NCBI GenBank assembly: GCA_016706545.1
Contig: JADJJK010000022.1
Coordinates: forward strand, 83,612 to 147,611
Direction of reading: 5' to 3'
Origin: Myxococcales bacterium
Lineage (GTDB): Bacteria > Myxococcota_A > Polyangia > Haliangiales > Haliangiaceae
Length of the DNA stretch: 64,000 bases
This document shows, piece by piece, positions 17,017 through 25,080 of this stretch. The number at the start of each line of letters is the position of its first letter. Positions within the stretch are counted from its first letter, which is position 1. The position numbers and the translations under genes were made by a program. The notes under the pieces were generated by a model. That model was not told the DNA's origin and did no database searches. It was given only the letters and a program-made list of their open reading frames with translations.

Positions 17017-17999
17017 CGCGCGGCCCCAGCGCGGCCATGCGAGGTGGCGGCGCGGCTCAACGCGCCATAGAACACTTTGCACAAGAGGAGGACCACCAGG
17101 TAGATCATGAACGCGCACACCGCGCCATAGCCCAGGTCCCAGTTGCGGAAGTTGACGCGGTAGACATAGATGCTGAGCAGCTCCGTGCTGGTCCCAGGGC
17201 CGCCGCCGGTCATCAGGAACACCTTGTCGAACTCCTTGAACGCATCGATGGTGCGCAGGAGCAGCACCATCGCCAGGATCGGCCGCATCAGCGGCAGCGT
17301 GACATCGAAGAAGATGCGACGCCGGCTGGCGCCATCCATCATCGCGGCCTCGAACGGCGCGCGCGGCAGGCCGAGCAGGCCAGCCAGGGTCACCAGGACG
17401 ACGAACGGGGTCCACTGCCAGATGTCCACCAGCACCATGGTGGTGAGCGCCAGCGCGGGATCGCCAAGCGGGCTGGTCTCGGCGCCGAGCAGCCCCAGCG
17501 CGCGCAGGGAGTACGTGACCATGCCAAAGTCGCCCTGCAGCACCAGCTTCCACAAGAGCCCCACCGCCACCGGCGCCAGCATCATGGGCACCAGCACCAG
17601 CGGCATGATGAGCCGTGACCGCTGCACCTGCGCGGCCAGCAGCATGGCGATGGCGAAGCCGAGCACCATCTCGACGGAGACCGCCGCGGCCACGAAGCGC
17701 AGGGTGGTGGCGACGCTGTGCCAGAACACGCCGTCCTCGAAGAGCAGGCGCCGGTAGTTGGCGAGCCCGATGAAGTTGCCGTCCTGGCCGGGGGTGGAGT
17801 AGCTCAGGTCGGTGAAGCCGAGATAGAGGGTGTAGAGAAACGGCCCCACCAGGAGCAAGAGGAGCAAGAACACCGCGGGGAAGAGGAAGGCCGCGCCCAG
17901 CCCCCGCTCTGCGAGCGAAGAGCCGAGGCGGGCCAGGCCAGACAGGCCAGCGAGACCGACGAGACACGAGCGTGGGTGCGGAGCCCGGGGTGAGCTCAC
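17013..17999 (-). CDS. Carbohydrate ABC transporter permease (MalF-like)
   Basis: A 328-residue inner-membrane permease with about six transmembrane segments, first of the two permeases. The EAA loop reads PFEAAMMDGASRRRIFFDVTLPLMRP, and the FNFRNWD/VYRVNFRNWDLGYG stretch is usual in the UgpA/MalF group. The frame starts at a GTG; the first 30 residues are loose and a later start is possible. It sits 31 nt downstream of the binding-protein gene and overlaps the next permease by 4 nt, forming one transcription unit with the ATPase. Confidence 0.92.
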   Translation of the reverse strand: MSSPRAPHPRSCLVGLAGLSGLARLGSSLAERGLGAAFLFPAVFLLLLLLVGPFLYTLYLGFTDLSYSTPGQDGNFIGLANYRRLLFEDGVFWHSVATTLRFVAAAVSVEMVLGFAIAMLLAAQVQRSRLIMPLVLVPMMLAPVAVGLLWKLVLQGDFGMVTYSLRALGLLGAETSPLGDPALALTTMVLVDIWQWTPFVVLVTLAGLLGLPRAPFEAAMMDGASRRRIFFDVTLPLMRPILAMVLLLRTIDAFKEFDKVFLMTGGGPGTSTELLSIYVYRVNFRNWDLGYGAVCAFMIYLVVLLLCKVFYGALSRAATSHGRAGAAR

Positions 18000-18030
18000 C
18001 AGGCTTTGAGCTGTGATCGCGCAAGGAGCG

Positions 18031-19461
18031 CTACTTGACCGGGTGAACCAGCGGGGCGCACGCGCCGAGCAGCTTGTTCATGTCCTTGGCGGCGGTATCA
18101 AGCGCGGCCTTCGGGGTCTTGCCGCCGGAGAGCGCCAGGCTCAGCTCGCGGACCAGGATGTCGGTGATCTCCGGGGCCTGTGGGATCGTCGGCTTGGGCC
18201 GCGCCACCGCGTTGGTATCCGCTGCGGCCTGGGAGTACGTCAGCTTCTTGACGTCCGGGTGTTCGTACACGTCCGGCCGCGCGGTGGCGCCGCCGCCCAG
18301 GTGCTGCGCGAGCTGCTGATCAAAGCCCATCATCCACTGGATGAACAGGTACGCGGCCTCCGGATTCTTCGACTGCGCCGGGATGAGATACGTCCAGCCC
18401 TCGATCTGTCCGACCTTGCCCGCCTTGCTCTGGGGCTCGACCGGCAGCGTGGCAAAGCCCATCTTGCCGGACACCTTGCTCTGCGCCGGGTTCTCGACGG
18501 CGTAGGTGGCGTCGTTCCACATGATGAGCTCGAACACCTTGCCCTGCTGCATCAGCGCCATCACGTCGTCCCAGAAGTAGTTGAGCGTGTCTGGCGGCGA
18601 ATACCGCATCAGGCCCTTGTAGTACTCGAGCGAGGCCACGGCCTCGGGGCTGTTGACGATGATCGGGCCGCACTGGCTGCCGACCTCGGTCTGCATCATG
18701 TCGCCGCCGAAGCTGTAGAGGACGTTTAGCCACTCGTACCACAGCGCTTCGTGGCGCTTGCCTTGGATGGCGGTGCCATAGAACTTCTCCGCCGGCCGAT
18801 GAAACCACGCCGCGGCGTCCTGGTACTCCTTCCAGGTGGAGGGCACCTTGAGCGGGTAGCCGTACTTGGCGGCAAAGCCTGCCTGCTCCTTGGCGTCTTC
18901 GAGCAGGTCCTTGCGATACCAGAGGAACATGGTGAGCGACGTGAACGGAAACCCGTACGCCTTGCCGTCGTACCAGGAGATCTCCTTCCACAACCGCTGG
19001 GTCAGCGACTTCTCCGGCTGGAACGAGGGATCGCGCAGCGCCGGGTTGTCGAAGAACCTGGAGATGGGCACGACGTGGCCGTTGCCGACGAAGCGGCCCA
19101 GCTCGCGGTGCGGCTGCAGGATGAAGTCGTACCGGCCGCGCTTGGAGTTGAGGTCCAGCATGACCTTGTTGACCGCCTCCGAGTGCTCGTACATCTCGAT
19201 GGCGAGCTTGATGCCGGTCTTCTTCTCGAACTCGCCCGCGAGCTTGCCCATGGCCTCGAGCGGCGGCAGCGCCTCGCCCACGACGCGCAGCGTGGTCCCG
19301 GCGTAAGGCTTGGCCGCCTTCTCCAGGGTCCACGGCCCGCTGTCCGCCGGCGCGGCGGCAGCGCCGGTGGCGACCGGGGGGTCCTGCTGCTTCTTCTTGG
19401 AGCACCCGGCCAAGGGCAGGATGCAGAACAACGACAGAGCTACCAGGCCACGTACACCCAT
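18031..19461 (-). CDS. Extracellular solute-binding protein of the ABC importer (lipoprotein)
   Basis: A 476-residue periplasmic binding protein of the family 1 (sugar) type. The signal peptide MGVRGLVALSLFCILPLAGC ends in a clear lipobox with Cys20, so it is lipid-anchored. The mature part opens with TLRVVGEALPPLEAMGKLAGEFEKKTGIKLAIEMYEH, typical of these proteins, and contains GKAYGFPFTSLTMFLWYRKDL and the late GWTYLIPAQSKNPEAAYLFIQWM. It is the first gene of the importer operon and captures the solute delivered to the two permeases. The solute is not known. Confidence 0.92.
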   Translation of the reverse strand: MGVRGLVALSLFCILPLAGCSKKKQQDPPVATGAAAAPADSGPWTLEKAAKPYAGTTLRVVGEALPPLEAMGKLAGEFEKKTGIKLAIEMYEHSEAVNKVMLDLNSKRGRYDFILQPHRELGRFVGNGHVVPISRFFDNPALRDPSFQPEKSLTQRLWKEISWYDGKAYGFPFTSLTMFLWYRKDLLEDAKEQAGFAAKYGYPLKVPSTWKEYQDAAAWFHRPAEKFYGTAIQGKRHEALWYEWLNVLYSFGGDMMQTEVGSQCGPIIVNSPEAVASLEYYKGLMRYSPPDTLNYFWDDVMALMQQGKVFELIMWNDATYAVENPAQSKVSGKMGFATLPVEPQSKAGKVGQIEGWTYLIPAQSKNPEAAYLFIQWMMGFDQQLAQHLGGGATARPDVYEHPDVKKLTYSQAAADTNAVARPKPTIPQAPEITDILVRELSLALSGGKTPKAALDTAAKDMNKLLGACAPLVHPVK

Positions 19462-19517
19462 ATGCCGTGCAGCCTACCACCGGATCTCACGCGGACCGGG
19501 CAAAGGGTCCAGCAAGT

Positions 19518-19545
19518 GCGAGCGCCCGGCGCGTAGAACGCTCGC
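19518..19545. repeat. Inverted repeat between activator and importer genes
   Basis: GCGAGCG (19518-19524) and CGCTCGC (19539-19545) form a perfect 7-bp stem with a 14-nt loop in the 118-nt gap between the activator and binding-protein genes. There is no T-run after it on either strand, so it is a candidate attenuator or operator rather than a standard terminator. Confidence 0.25.
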
Positions 19546-19579
19546 CGAGCGTCAGCCGGATTACCAGACCGGCTCGCGC

Positions 19580-21256
19580 TCAGTGCATGGGCGCGCGGAC
19601 CACGCGGGTCGCGCGAGGATCGCCGATGAGCCCGTAGCTCTTGAGCTTGCGATACAACGTGGCGGCGCCAATGTGGAGCTGCTTGGCGGTGTGGGTCTGA
19701 TTGCCGCCGTTGAGATCCAGCGCGGCGAGGATGTAGTCCTTCTCGATGTCCTCGAGCGGTCGCACCGCCCCGGCGGTGGGCTGCGGTGTGGGGGTGGCGT
19801 GGCGCACCTCCTCCGGCAGATCGTCCAGCTCGACCCGGCTGCCGCGCGCCAGCGCCACCGCGCACTCCATCGCGTTCTCCAGCTCACGCACGTTGCCTGG
19901 CCAGTGGTAGCGGAGGAGCTGATCGGCGACCGCCGGCGCGAGGCTGGTGATCTTGCGCTGCATGCGCAGCGCCGCCTCCGCGAAGAGCACGCGCGCCAGC
20001 GGCAGGATGTCATCTCGGCGCTCGCGCAGCGGCGGCACGCGCAGCTCCACCACCTTGAGCCGATAGTACAGGTCCTGACGAAACGCACCCTCCGCCACCT
20101 GGTGGACCAGGTCCCGGTTGGTGGCGGCCAGGATGCGCACGTCGATGCGTCGGGCCTTGTTGTCGCCGACCCTCCGGATCTCGCGCTCCTGCAGCGTGCG
20201 CAAGAGCCGGACCTGCATGGCCGGTGAGACCTCGCCGATCTCGTCGAGCAGGAGGGTGCCGCCGTTGGCCGCCTCGAACAGGCCGGGGCGGTCCCCGGTG
20301 GCGCCGGTGAACGCGCCGCGGACGTGCCCGAAAAGCTCGCTCTCGAGCAGGGTCTCGGTGATGGCGCCGCAGTTGACGGCGATGAACGGACCCGCGGCGC
20401 GGGTGGACTCCTGGTGGACCAGGCGAGCGATGCGCTCCTTGCCGGTGCCGCTCTCTCCTGTGATGAGCACGGTGGAGTCCACCTTGGCTACCCGGCGCGC
20501 CAGATCCAGGAGCAGGCGCATCGCCGCCCCCTTGGCCACCAGCCCCTCCTGCTCCACGATCTCTTTGTCTCGCACCACGGCCACCAGGGCGCGCCGCCGC
20601 GCGCGCAGCGTGCGCTCCGCGACCTTGAGCGACTCGATCACCCGTTGCAGCGAGACCTCCAGGCCCTCCTTGAGCCGCTTGCTCTGGAAGAACTGTAGCT
20701 CGGCTGCTCGGGACTCGCCCCAGGCCAGGCGCGTGCGGCCAAACACGTGGCAAGCGGCGTCGCCCTTGCCCAGGCACCGGTCCTCCAGGACGAAGATCTC
20801 CTCCCCGGCGATCCGGCTCAGGTAGCCGCTGATCAGGCCGCACAGGGTCCAGCACACCGACTCGTCCGCGCGGCCAAAATGCACCAGGTGTTGCTCTGCC
20901 TCGTACGAGCCGCCGAGCATCACGCCGTCCGGCGACAGCGGACTATCGCTTCCCGGCTCGATGCGAAACAGCCCGCCCAGCGCATACAGGCGAGGTCCGG
21001 CGCGGCGCCACTCGTTCTCATCGTCCCAGGTGAACTCCGTCTTCACCGCGTCCGCCAGGCGCCAGCCTTGCGCGAAGCCAAACTGGGTCAAGACGGTGCG
21101 CGCCGCGATGAGCCCGAAGTTCTCCACCAGGTACTTGCGCAAGACGCCCATGGCGACCGCGTCGAGCAAGAGCGCGCGCTGACCGGCAAAGCGAATGACC
21201 CCGCTGAGCGGATCGAGCTCCAGGAGCTCTTGGTGTTCCAGGTCTTCAGCCCGCAT
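19580..21256 (-). CDS. Sigma54-dependent activator with XylR_N and V4R sensor domains
   Basis: A 558-residue bacterial enhancer-binding protein. Residues 1-100 resemble the XylR N-terminal domain (IRFAGQRALLLDAVAMGVLRKYL), followed by a V4R-type small-molecule module (about 110-190) with CWTLCGLISGYLS and a CLGKGDAACHVFG cysteine end. The AAA+ domain has GESGTGKERIA (about 270), the sigma54-contacting GAFTGA (about 315) and LLLDEIGEVS. The C-terminal helix-turn-helix reads NQTHTAKQLHIGAATLYRKLK. The start at 21256 is chosen because GGAGGGGAGG lies just ahead of it; an upstream in-frame start would add 13 residues. It lies 118 nt before the importer operon and may control it. The ligand is unknown. 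Confidence 0.88.
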   Translation of the reverse strand: MRAEDLEHQELLELDPLSGVIRFAGQRALLLDAVAMGVLRKYLVENFGLIAARTVLTQFGFAQGWRLADAVKTEFTWDDENEWRRAGPRLYALGGLFRIEPGSDSPLSPDGVMLGGSYEAEQHLVHFGRADESVCWTLCGLISGYLSRIAGEEIFVLEDRCLGKGDAACHVFGRTRLAWGESRAAELQFFQSKRLKEGLEVSLQRVIESLKVAERTLRARRRALVAVVRDKEIVEQEGLVAKGAAMRLLLDLARRVAKVDSTVLITGESGTGKERIARLVHQESTRAAGPFIAVNCGAITETLLESELFGHVRGAFTGATGDRPGLFEAANGGTLLLDEIGEVSPAMQVRLLRTLQEREIRRVGDNKARRIDVRILAATNRDLVHQVAEGAFRQDLYYRLKVVELRVPPLRERRDDILPLARVLFAEAALRMQRKITSLAPAVADQLLRYHWPGNVRELENAMECAVALARGSRVELDDLPEEVRHATPTPQPTAGAVRPLEDIEKDYILAALDLNGGNQTHTAKQLHIGAATLYRKLKSYGLIGDPRATRVVRAPMH

Positions 21257-21617
21257 CGGCGCCTCCCCTCCAAATTGGAGGACACCGTATTTCACTTTGA
21301 TGGGATCCGCCAGGACGCATTTCGCCGCAGCCCGGACTGCTGTGCGCGATCAACTGACCGACGACGCGCCAAAAACGCCTGGCGACGCGCAACAGCAACA
21401 GCACGATGACCGCGCCAGCGAAGGCCACGGTGATCACGCCAGCGAGCCCGCCGAAGGGCGCCCGCAGCCCGAGCTTGCCAAAGGTCCAGGATCCGACGAA
21501 CGCGCCGACGATCCCCAGCGCGATGTCGCCAAGGACGCCGAAGCCAGAGCCGCTCATGACCACCGACGCCAGCGCGCCAGCGACCAACCCTACGATGAGC
21601 CAAGTGATGATGTCCAT
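21246..21617 (-). CDS. GlsB/YeaQ/YmgE-family membrane protein
   Basis: A 123-residue membrane protein of the transglycosylase-associated (GlsB/YeaQ/YmgE) family, usually linked to stress responses. The core MDIITWLIVGLVAGALASVVM, then GFGVLGDIALGIVGAFVGSW and a third hydrophobic helix, match the family's three glycine-rich segments. Typical members are about 80-85 residues; here a polar tail of about 40 residues follows the third helix and overlaps the start of the activator gene by 11 nt. A longer upstream frame exists but the family start fits ATG at 21617. It is divergent from the CsbD cluster. Confidence 0.8.
   Translation of the reverse strand: MDIITWLIVGLVAGALASVVMSGSGFGVLGDIALGIVGAFVGSWTFGKLGLRAPFGGLAGVITVAFAGAVIVLLLLRVARRFWRVVGQLIAHSSPGCGEMRPGGSHQSEIRCPPIWRGGADAG
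21267..21281. repeat. Perfect 15-bp inverted repeat overlapping the activator ribosome site
   Basis: CCTCCAA-A-TTGGAGG is a perfect palindrome with one central base. It overlaps the ribosome-binding region of the activator gene and lies inside the 3' end of the GlsB-like gene. It could be an operator for autoregulation or an RNA hairpin masking the ribosome site. Confidence 0.35.
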
Positions 21618-21881
21618 ACCGCGAGGTATTGCAAGAATCGCCGCAGGTCCGGCCCGTGGCGCCAACCCTGGGTGTTCCAGTGGATTGCGCTGCACGCGGC
21701 GCCTCGTTCGCCACTCGCTCCTTCGTTCTGAACGAGCCGTAGATCATCTTGACCGTGTTGCTTCGCTGCAAACGAGGGAGTTCTACGCGATGTGGAGCTT
21801 GCCGATGGGCACAGATGATGCAGAGAGCCCAATCGGCGACGGCGAGTGCCGGGGCCAGAAACGCACGCTGGAGGAAATCTC
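21618..21881. promoter_or_regulatory. Divergent control region between GlsB-like and CsbD genes
   Basis: The gap must hold promoters for the leftward GlsB-like/activator genes and the rightward stress cluster. I could not identify a convincing sigma70 or sigma54 promoter. A short inverted element (GTTGC-TTCGCT-GCAAAC) lies near 21757-21773. Confidence 0.35.
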
Positions 21882-22325
21882 ATGTCGAGCTGGAATCAGA
21901 TCGAGACGCAATGGCCCCTGCTGACGGCCCAAGTGAAGGCCAAGTGGCTCAAGCTCACCGAGGAGGACCTCAAGGCCATCGCCGGCCGGCGTGACTCGCT
22001 GGTGAGCATGCTGCAAGAGCGCTATGGCGTGCTGCGCGTGGACGCCGAGAAGCACGTGAACAACTGGGCGGACAAGCTGCCGCCACAGGCCAAGGACAAC
22101 GACCAGGCCAGCGTCGCCAACGCCAAGCGCAACAGCAAGCAGGGGAGCAACGGCAACGCCCCCAAGCTGGCGGGCAACGGCAACGGCAACGCCCGCCACG
22201 GTGGCGCCACGGTGGCGGCCTCGATCGAGCCGGACGTGGATGCGGTGACCACCAAGCACGTGGCGGCGCCAGGCGTCGGCGCGCGGCCCCAGCCACTGGC
22301 CAAGCCGGTCATGAAGCATGTATGA
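21882..22325 (+). CDS. CsbD-family stress protein (copy 1)
   Basis: A 147-residue protein whose first 65 residues are a CsbD/YjbJ domain: MSSWNQIETQWPLLTAQVK, WLKLTEEDLKAIAGRRDSL and LQERYGVLRVDAEKHVNNW follow the family pattern (W..LT..DL..I.G....L....QERYG). CsbD proteins are small, abundant, general-stress proteins of unknown biochemical role. The remaining 80 residues are an Asn/Ala/Gly-rich tail not present in the short family members. GGAGG lies about 8 nt before the ATG. It is first of a same-strand cluster with two more CsbD genes. Confidence 0.88.
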   Translation: MSSWNQIETQWPLLTAQVKAKWLKLTEEDLKAIAGRRDSLVSMLQERYGVLRVDAEKHVNNWADKLPPQAKDNDQASVANAKRNSKQGSNGNAPKLAGNGNGNARHGGATVAASIEPDVDAVTTKHVAAPGVGARPQPLAKPVMKHV

Positions 22326-22505
22326 GCGCCGCTGAGGCGCCCGGGCACCAGGCGACGCGAGCGCCGGCACCTCGCGCCCGCCCCCGCCGGGCGTGCCCAC
22401 GCGCCCTGCGACCCGGCGAGCAGGTCATCACGGGCCGCCGGTTCACGTCGACGTGCTGCAACGGCAAACGGGAAGCGCCAGCGCGGCGCGACCAGAGGAG
22501 ATTTC

Positions 22506-22697
22506 ATGTTGTGGACCATCGCCATCATCTTTCTTCTGCTGTGGGCGCTCGGACTGGCGACCTCGTACACCCTGGGCGGGTACCTCCACGTGCTGGTCGG
22601 GGTGGCCACCGTGCTGCTCTTGATCCGCATCATGAAGGCCAGCGGCAGGGGCCACACTCGTAAACCGACGGCCGCCGCGGGTAACGCCGGGCCGTGA
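22506..22697 (+). CDS. lmo0937-family small membrane protein
   Basis: A 63-residue membrane peptide. MLWTIAIIFLLLWALGLATSYTLGG, then YLHVLVGVATVLLLIRIM, matches the lmo0937 family of two-helix proteins (pattern W.LGL.TSYTLGG..H.LL). A clear GAGGAG precedes the ATG by about 6 nt. Family members have no known activity but often sit beside stress genes; here it lies between two CsbD genes. Confidence 0.85.
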   Translation: MLWTIAIIFLLLWALGLATSYTLGGYLHVLVGVATVLLLIRIMKASGRGHTRKPTAAAGNAGP

Positions 22698-22724
22698 GCT
22701 CTCACAACCAACCAGGAGACGACC

Positions 22725-23057
22725 ATGTCGAAATGGGAACAGATCGCAAAGCACTGGCACATGATGGCTGCCACGGTGAAGGGCCAGTGGGACAAGCTCA
22801 CCGACGCCGACCTGTCGTTCATCGGCGGCAAGCAGGACCTGCTAGTCATGAAGTTGCAGGAGCGCTACGGGCTGCACCAGGACGACGCCGCTCACCAGGC
22901 CTTCCAGTGGGCGACGAACCTTCCGGACAGCGCGATCACGCACAGCCTGTCGCTCGCCAGCGACCGGCCGACCACCGAACCTGGCCACGCGCTGCCGCCG
23001 ATGCTGGCGAGCGCAGCGACGCCAGCGACGCTGGCGCCCCCAGCGCTCGTCAAGTAG
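22725..23057 (+). CDS. CsbD-family stress protein (copy 2)
   Basis: A 110-residue protein beginning MSKWEQIAKHWHMMAATVKG, then WDKLTDADLSFIGGKQDLLV and LQERYGLHQDDAAHQAFQW, a complete CsbD domain (about 1-65). The tail is Ala/Pro-rich and differs from copy 1. A CAGGAGAC precedes the ATG. It follows the lmo0937-like gene by 27 nt and is likely in the same transcript. Confidence 0.87.
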   Translation: MSKWEQIAKHWHMMAATVKGQWDKLTDADLSFIGGKQDLLVMKLQERYGLHQDDAAHQAFQWATNLPDSAITHSLSLASDRPTTEPGHALPPMLASAATPATLAPPALVK

Positions 23058-23156
23058 CGACGACGAGAACAACCAACGACCAAGGCGCGGCGCGCTGCCG
23101 CGCCCGTCCCAGGCACCACCGCAGCGCTCGTGCGCGCTGCAGCAAAGGCACCGTCC

Positions 23157-23354
23157 ATGCGCCCCCATGAGCCCCAGCAGTTCGGAGACCTCGTCGTCGC
23201 CGCGTTCGATCTCGCGGCGCAGCGCAGCGCCAACCCCCGCGAGGTGACCCGCATCGCCCTGCGGTCCCTCGATCGCGTGGTGTGGCGCGCCCGCCGCGGC
23301 AGTTGCGGGACCGTGCGGCGCTCGATGATCTGCGCCGCCCGCGGTGGACCATGA
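23157..23354 (+). CDS. Small protein of unknown function
   Basis: A 65-residue frame starting MRPHEPQQFGDLVVAAFDLAA, with AAAGG about 8 nt upstream of the ATG. The first 45 residues look like an amphipathic helical protein; the C-terminus (SCGTVRRSMICAARGGP) is less convincing. It lies between the second CsbD gene and the pirin gene. No family is recognised, and it could be non-coding. Confidence 0.4.
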   Translation: MRPHEPQQFGDLVVAAFDLAAQRSANPREVTRIALRSLDRVVWRARRGSCGTVRRSMICAARGGP

Positions 23355-23418
23355 AGCGCTGTTCTCTGGCGCCGGTCGCGCCGGAGCACGTTCGGCTGGC
23401 GCCGGGGTCGCCGTGATC

Positions 23419-24159
23419 ATGGTCCGCCGCGCAGCCACGCGGCAGCACCAGCGACGCCGCGCCAAGGAGTCGTGGCTCACCTTCGCGCCGCCGACGTCAT
23501 CGCTGACACCCCGCGCTGGCTTCGACGCGCTCGACCAGCTCGTGGAGGAGCGATGCGGCCCGCACAGCTCCACCGCGTCCGCGCGCGGCCCCGACGCCGA
23601 GGTGGTGACCTATGTCCACAGCGGCTCGTTCACCTACCGCGACGACACCGGCCGGGCGGAGCTGGTACAGACCGGCGAGTTTCACCGCATGGCGCTGTGC
23701 CGAGGCCTGCGCCGCAGCGAGACCAACCCGTCGAGCCAGTGGACGCACCTGTTTCGGCTCTGGCTTCGACCGTCGCAGATCGGCCTGGAGCCAAGCGCGG
23801 AGCACCGGCGGTTCAGCGCGGCCGAGCGCAGCGGGGCGCTGCGCCTCATCGCCTCGCCAGACGCGCGCGACGGCTCGCTGCGCCTGCACCTGGACGCGCG
23901 CCTGTACTCGGCCGTCCTGTCGAGCGGACAGCACGTGGTGCATGAGCTGCCCAGCGACCGCAGCGCCTGGCTGCATGTGGTGGCAGGAGAGATCACGCTG
24001 GAGGGGCAGATCCTGTACACTGGGGACAGCGCCGGTCTGGTGGCTGAGCGCGTGGTCTCGTTGACCGCGCGCGGCAACGCGGAGATCTTGCTGCTCGATC
24101 TCGAGCATCCGCACCACCTGAATTCCCCCGAACCGCGCACAGAGCAGGAGACCACTTGA
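23419..24159 (+). CDS. Pirin-family bicupin lacking the metal ligands
   Basis: A 246-residue pirin/YhhW-like protein. The family pattern is followed along its length: DAEVVTYVHSGSFTYRD, GEFHRMALCRGLRRSETNPS, LRLIASPDARDGSLRLHLDARLY and a C-terminal cupin with AWLHVVAGEITLEGQ. In pirins the iron site uses two His of HPHRD and a His/Glu in HSE-NPS. Here those positions read SARGPD and RRSETNPS, so all three His are gone and only the Glu remains. Metal-dependent quercetinase activity is therefore unlikely. The start is uncertain; a GTG 75 nt upstream is in frame. It overlaps the next gene by 3 nt (TTGA). Confidence 0.75.
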   Translation: MVRRAATRQHQRRRAKESWLTFAPPTSSLTPRAGFDALDQLVEERCGPHSSTASARGPDAEVVTYVHSGSFTYRDDTGRAELVQTGEFHRMALCRGLRRSETNPSSQWTHLFRLWLRPSQIGLEPSAEHRRFSAAERSGALRLIASPDARDGSLRLHLDARLYSAVLSSGQHVVHELPSDRSAWLHVVAGEITLEGQILYTGDSAGLVAERVVSLTARGNAEILLLDLEHPHHLNSPEPRTEQETT

Positions 24160-24440
24160 TCGACTGGACCCACATCGAGCGCCAATGGAGCGAGCTAGAC
24201 TCCGAGGTGAGGGCCGGCTGGCTCAAGCTCACCGATGAGGATCTGACCTACATCGCCGGCAGCAAGCAGCGGTTGATCGGCAAGGTGCAAGAGCGCTACG
24301 GCGTGCTGGAACAGGAGGCAGACCGCCAGGTCCACCGCTGGTTCACCAAGCTCTACCTGGCCCGCGACAAGGCGGCCAGCGGCCGACCACGGGCCGTGGC
24401 GGAGACGCCGGCGCCGCGCCCCTTCACCAAGCGGCCATGA
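24156..24440 (+). CDS. CsbD-family stress protein (copy 3)
   Basis: A 94-residue CsbD protein: IDWTHIERQWSELDSEVRAG, WLKLTDEDLTYIAGSKQRLI and VQERYGVLEQEADRQVHRW. The start codon is TTG, overlapping the stop of the pirin gene (TTGA), with CAGGAGA about 5 nt upstream. This overlap argues for translational coupling and one transcript with the pirin. It is closer to copy 1 than to copy 2 by eye. Confidence 0.85.
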   Translation: MIDWTHIERQWSELDSEVRAGWLKLTDEDLTYIAGSKQRLIGKVQERYGVLEQEADRQVHRWFTKLYLARDKAASGRPRAVAETPAPRPFTKRP

Positions 24441-24474
24441 GCACCTGACCTGGCTGGGCGCGCGAACCGCGCGC

Positions 24475-25080
24475 TCAGGCGGCCGGCGGGGCCGGCTCGC
24501 CGCCAGGGCCGGCGGCCCGGCGCGCGAGCAGATGACGCCAGTTGCTGCGGTGGGTAAAGAGGATGAGCGCCGCGGTGGCCAGGCCGAGCGCGGCCAAGGG
24601 CGGGCTGCGATACAGCGTGAGCAAGACCGCCATCACCCACACACCGACGGCGGAGCCGAGCGCGGGCACGCGCGTCACGGCGAGCACCGCCACGAACGCG
24701 CCGATGACGATGGCGGAGAACGTCGGCGAGATCACGAGGTACACGCCGATGGCGCACGCCACGCCCTTGCCGCCGCGGAAGCGCAACCACGGCGAGAAGC
24801 AGTGACCCACGATCGCGGCGAAGGCGACGGCGGCCACCACCGCCTGCGGCTGCCCACCCCACAGCGCGAGATAGGTGGGCACCGCGGCCTTGCCCGCGTC
24901 GAGCAAGAGGACGAGCAGCGCCGGCGCCTTGCCAAGCACCCGGGCGACGTTGGTGGCGCCGATATTGCCGCTGCCGCGCTGCTGGATGTCCACGCCGCGC
25001 CGCCGCGCCACCAGCACGCCAAACGGGATCGAACCGGCCAAGAAGGCGAACGCGATGAACAGCACGACCTGCACCTTCAC
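24475..25080 (-). CDS. plsY: Glycerol-3-phosphate acyltransferase PlsY
   Basis: A 201-residue integral membrane acyltransferase that transfers acyl from acyl-phosphate to glycerol-3-phosphate, the first step of phospholipid synthesis. The three conserved motifs are present: GSIPFGVLVARR (motif 1), GSGNIGATNVARVLGK (phosphate loop) and HCFSPWLRFRGGKGVA. Several hydrophobic helices fit the family's topology, and the length is usual. The start is a GTG that overlaps the helicase stop (GTGA). A longer upstream frame adds a low-complexity stretch and is rejected. Confidence 0.92.
   Translation of the reverse strand: MKVQVVLFIAFAFLAGSIPFGVLVARRRGVDIQQRGSGNIGATNVARVLGKAPALLVLLLDAGKAAVPTYLALWGGQPQAVVAAVAFAAIVGHCFSPWLRFRGGKGVACAIGVYLVISPTFSAIVIGAFVAVLAVTRVPALGSAVGVWVMAVLLTLYRSPPLAALGLATAALILFTHRSNWRHLLARRAAGPGGEPAPPAA

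Noticed and set aside
16198..18024. 608-residue minus frame covering both permeases
   Set aside because: Only its last 272 residues match a permease; the rest is the other permease gene in a wrong frame.
19462..19579. Sigma54 promoter ahead of the binding-protein gene
   Set aside because: Candidate TGGACC-CTTTGC has 7 bases rather than 10 between the GG and GC.
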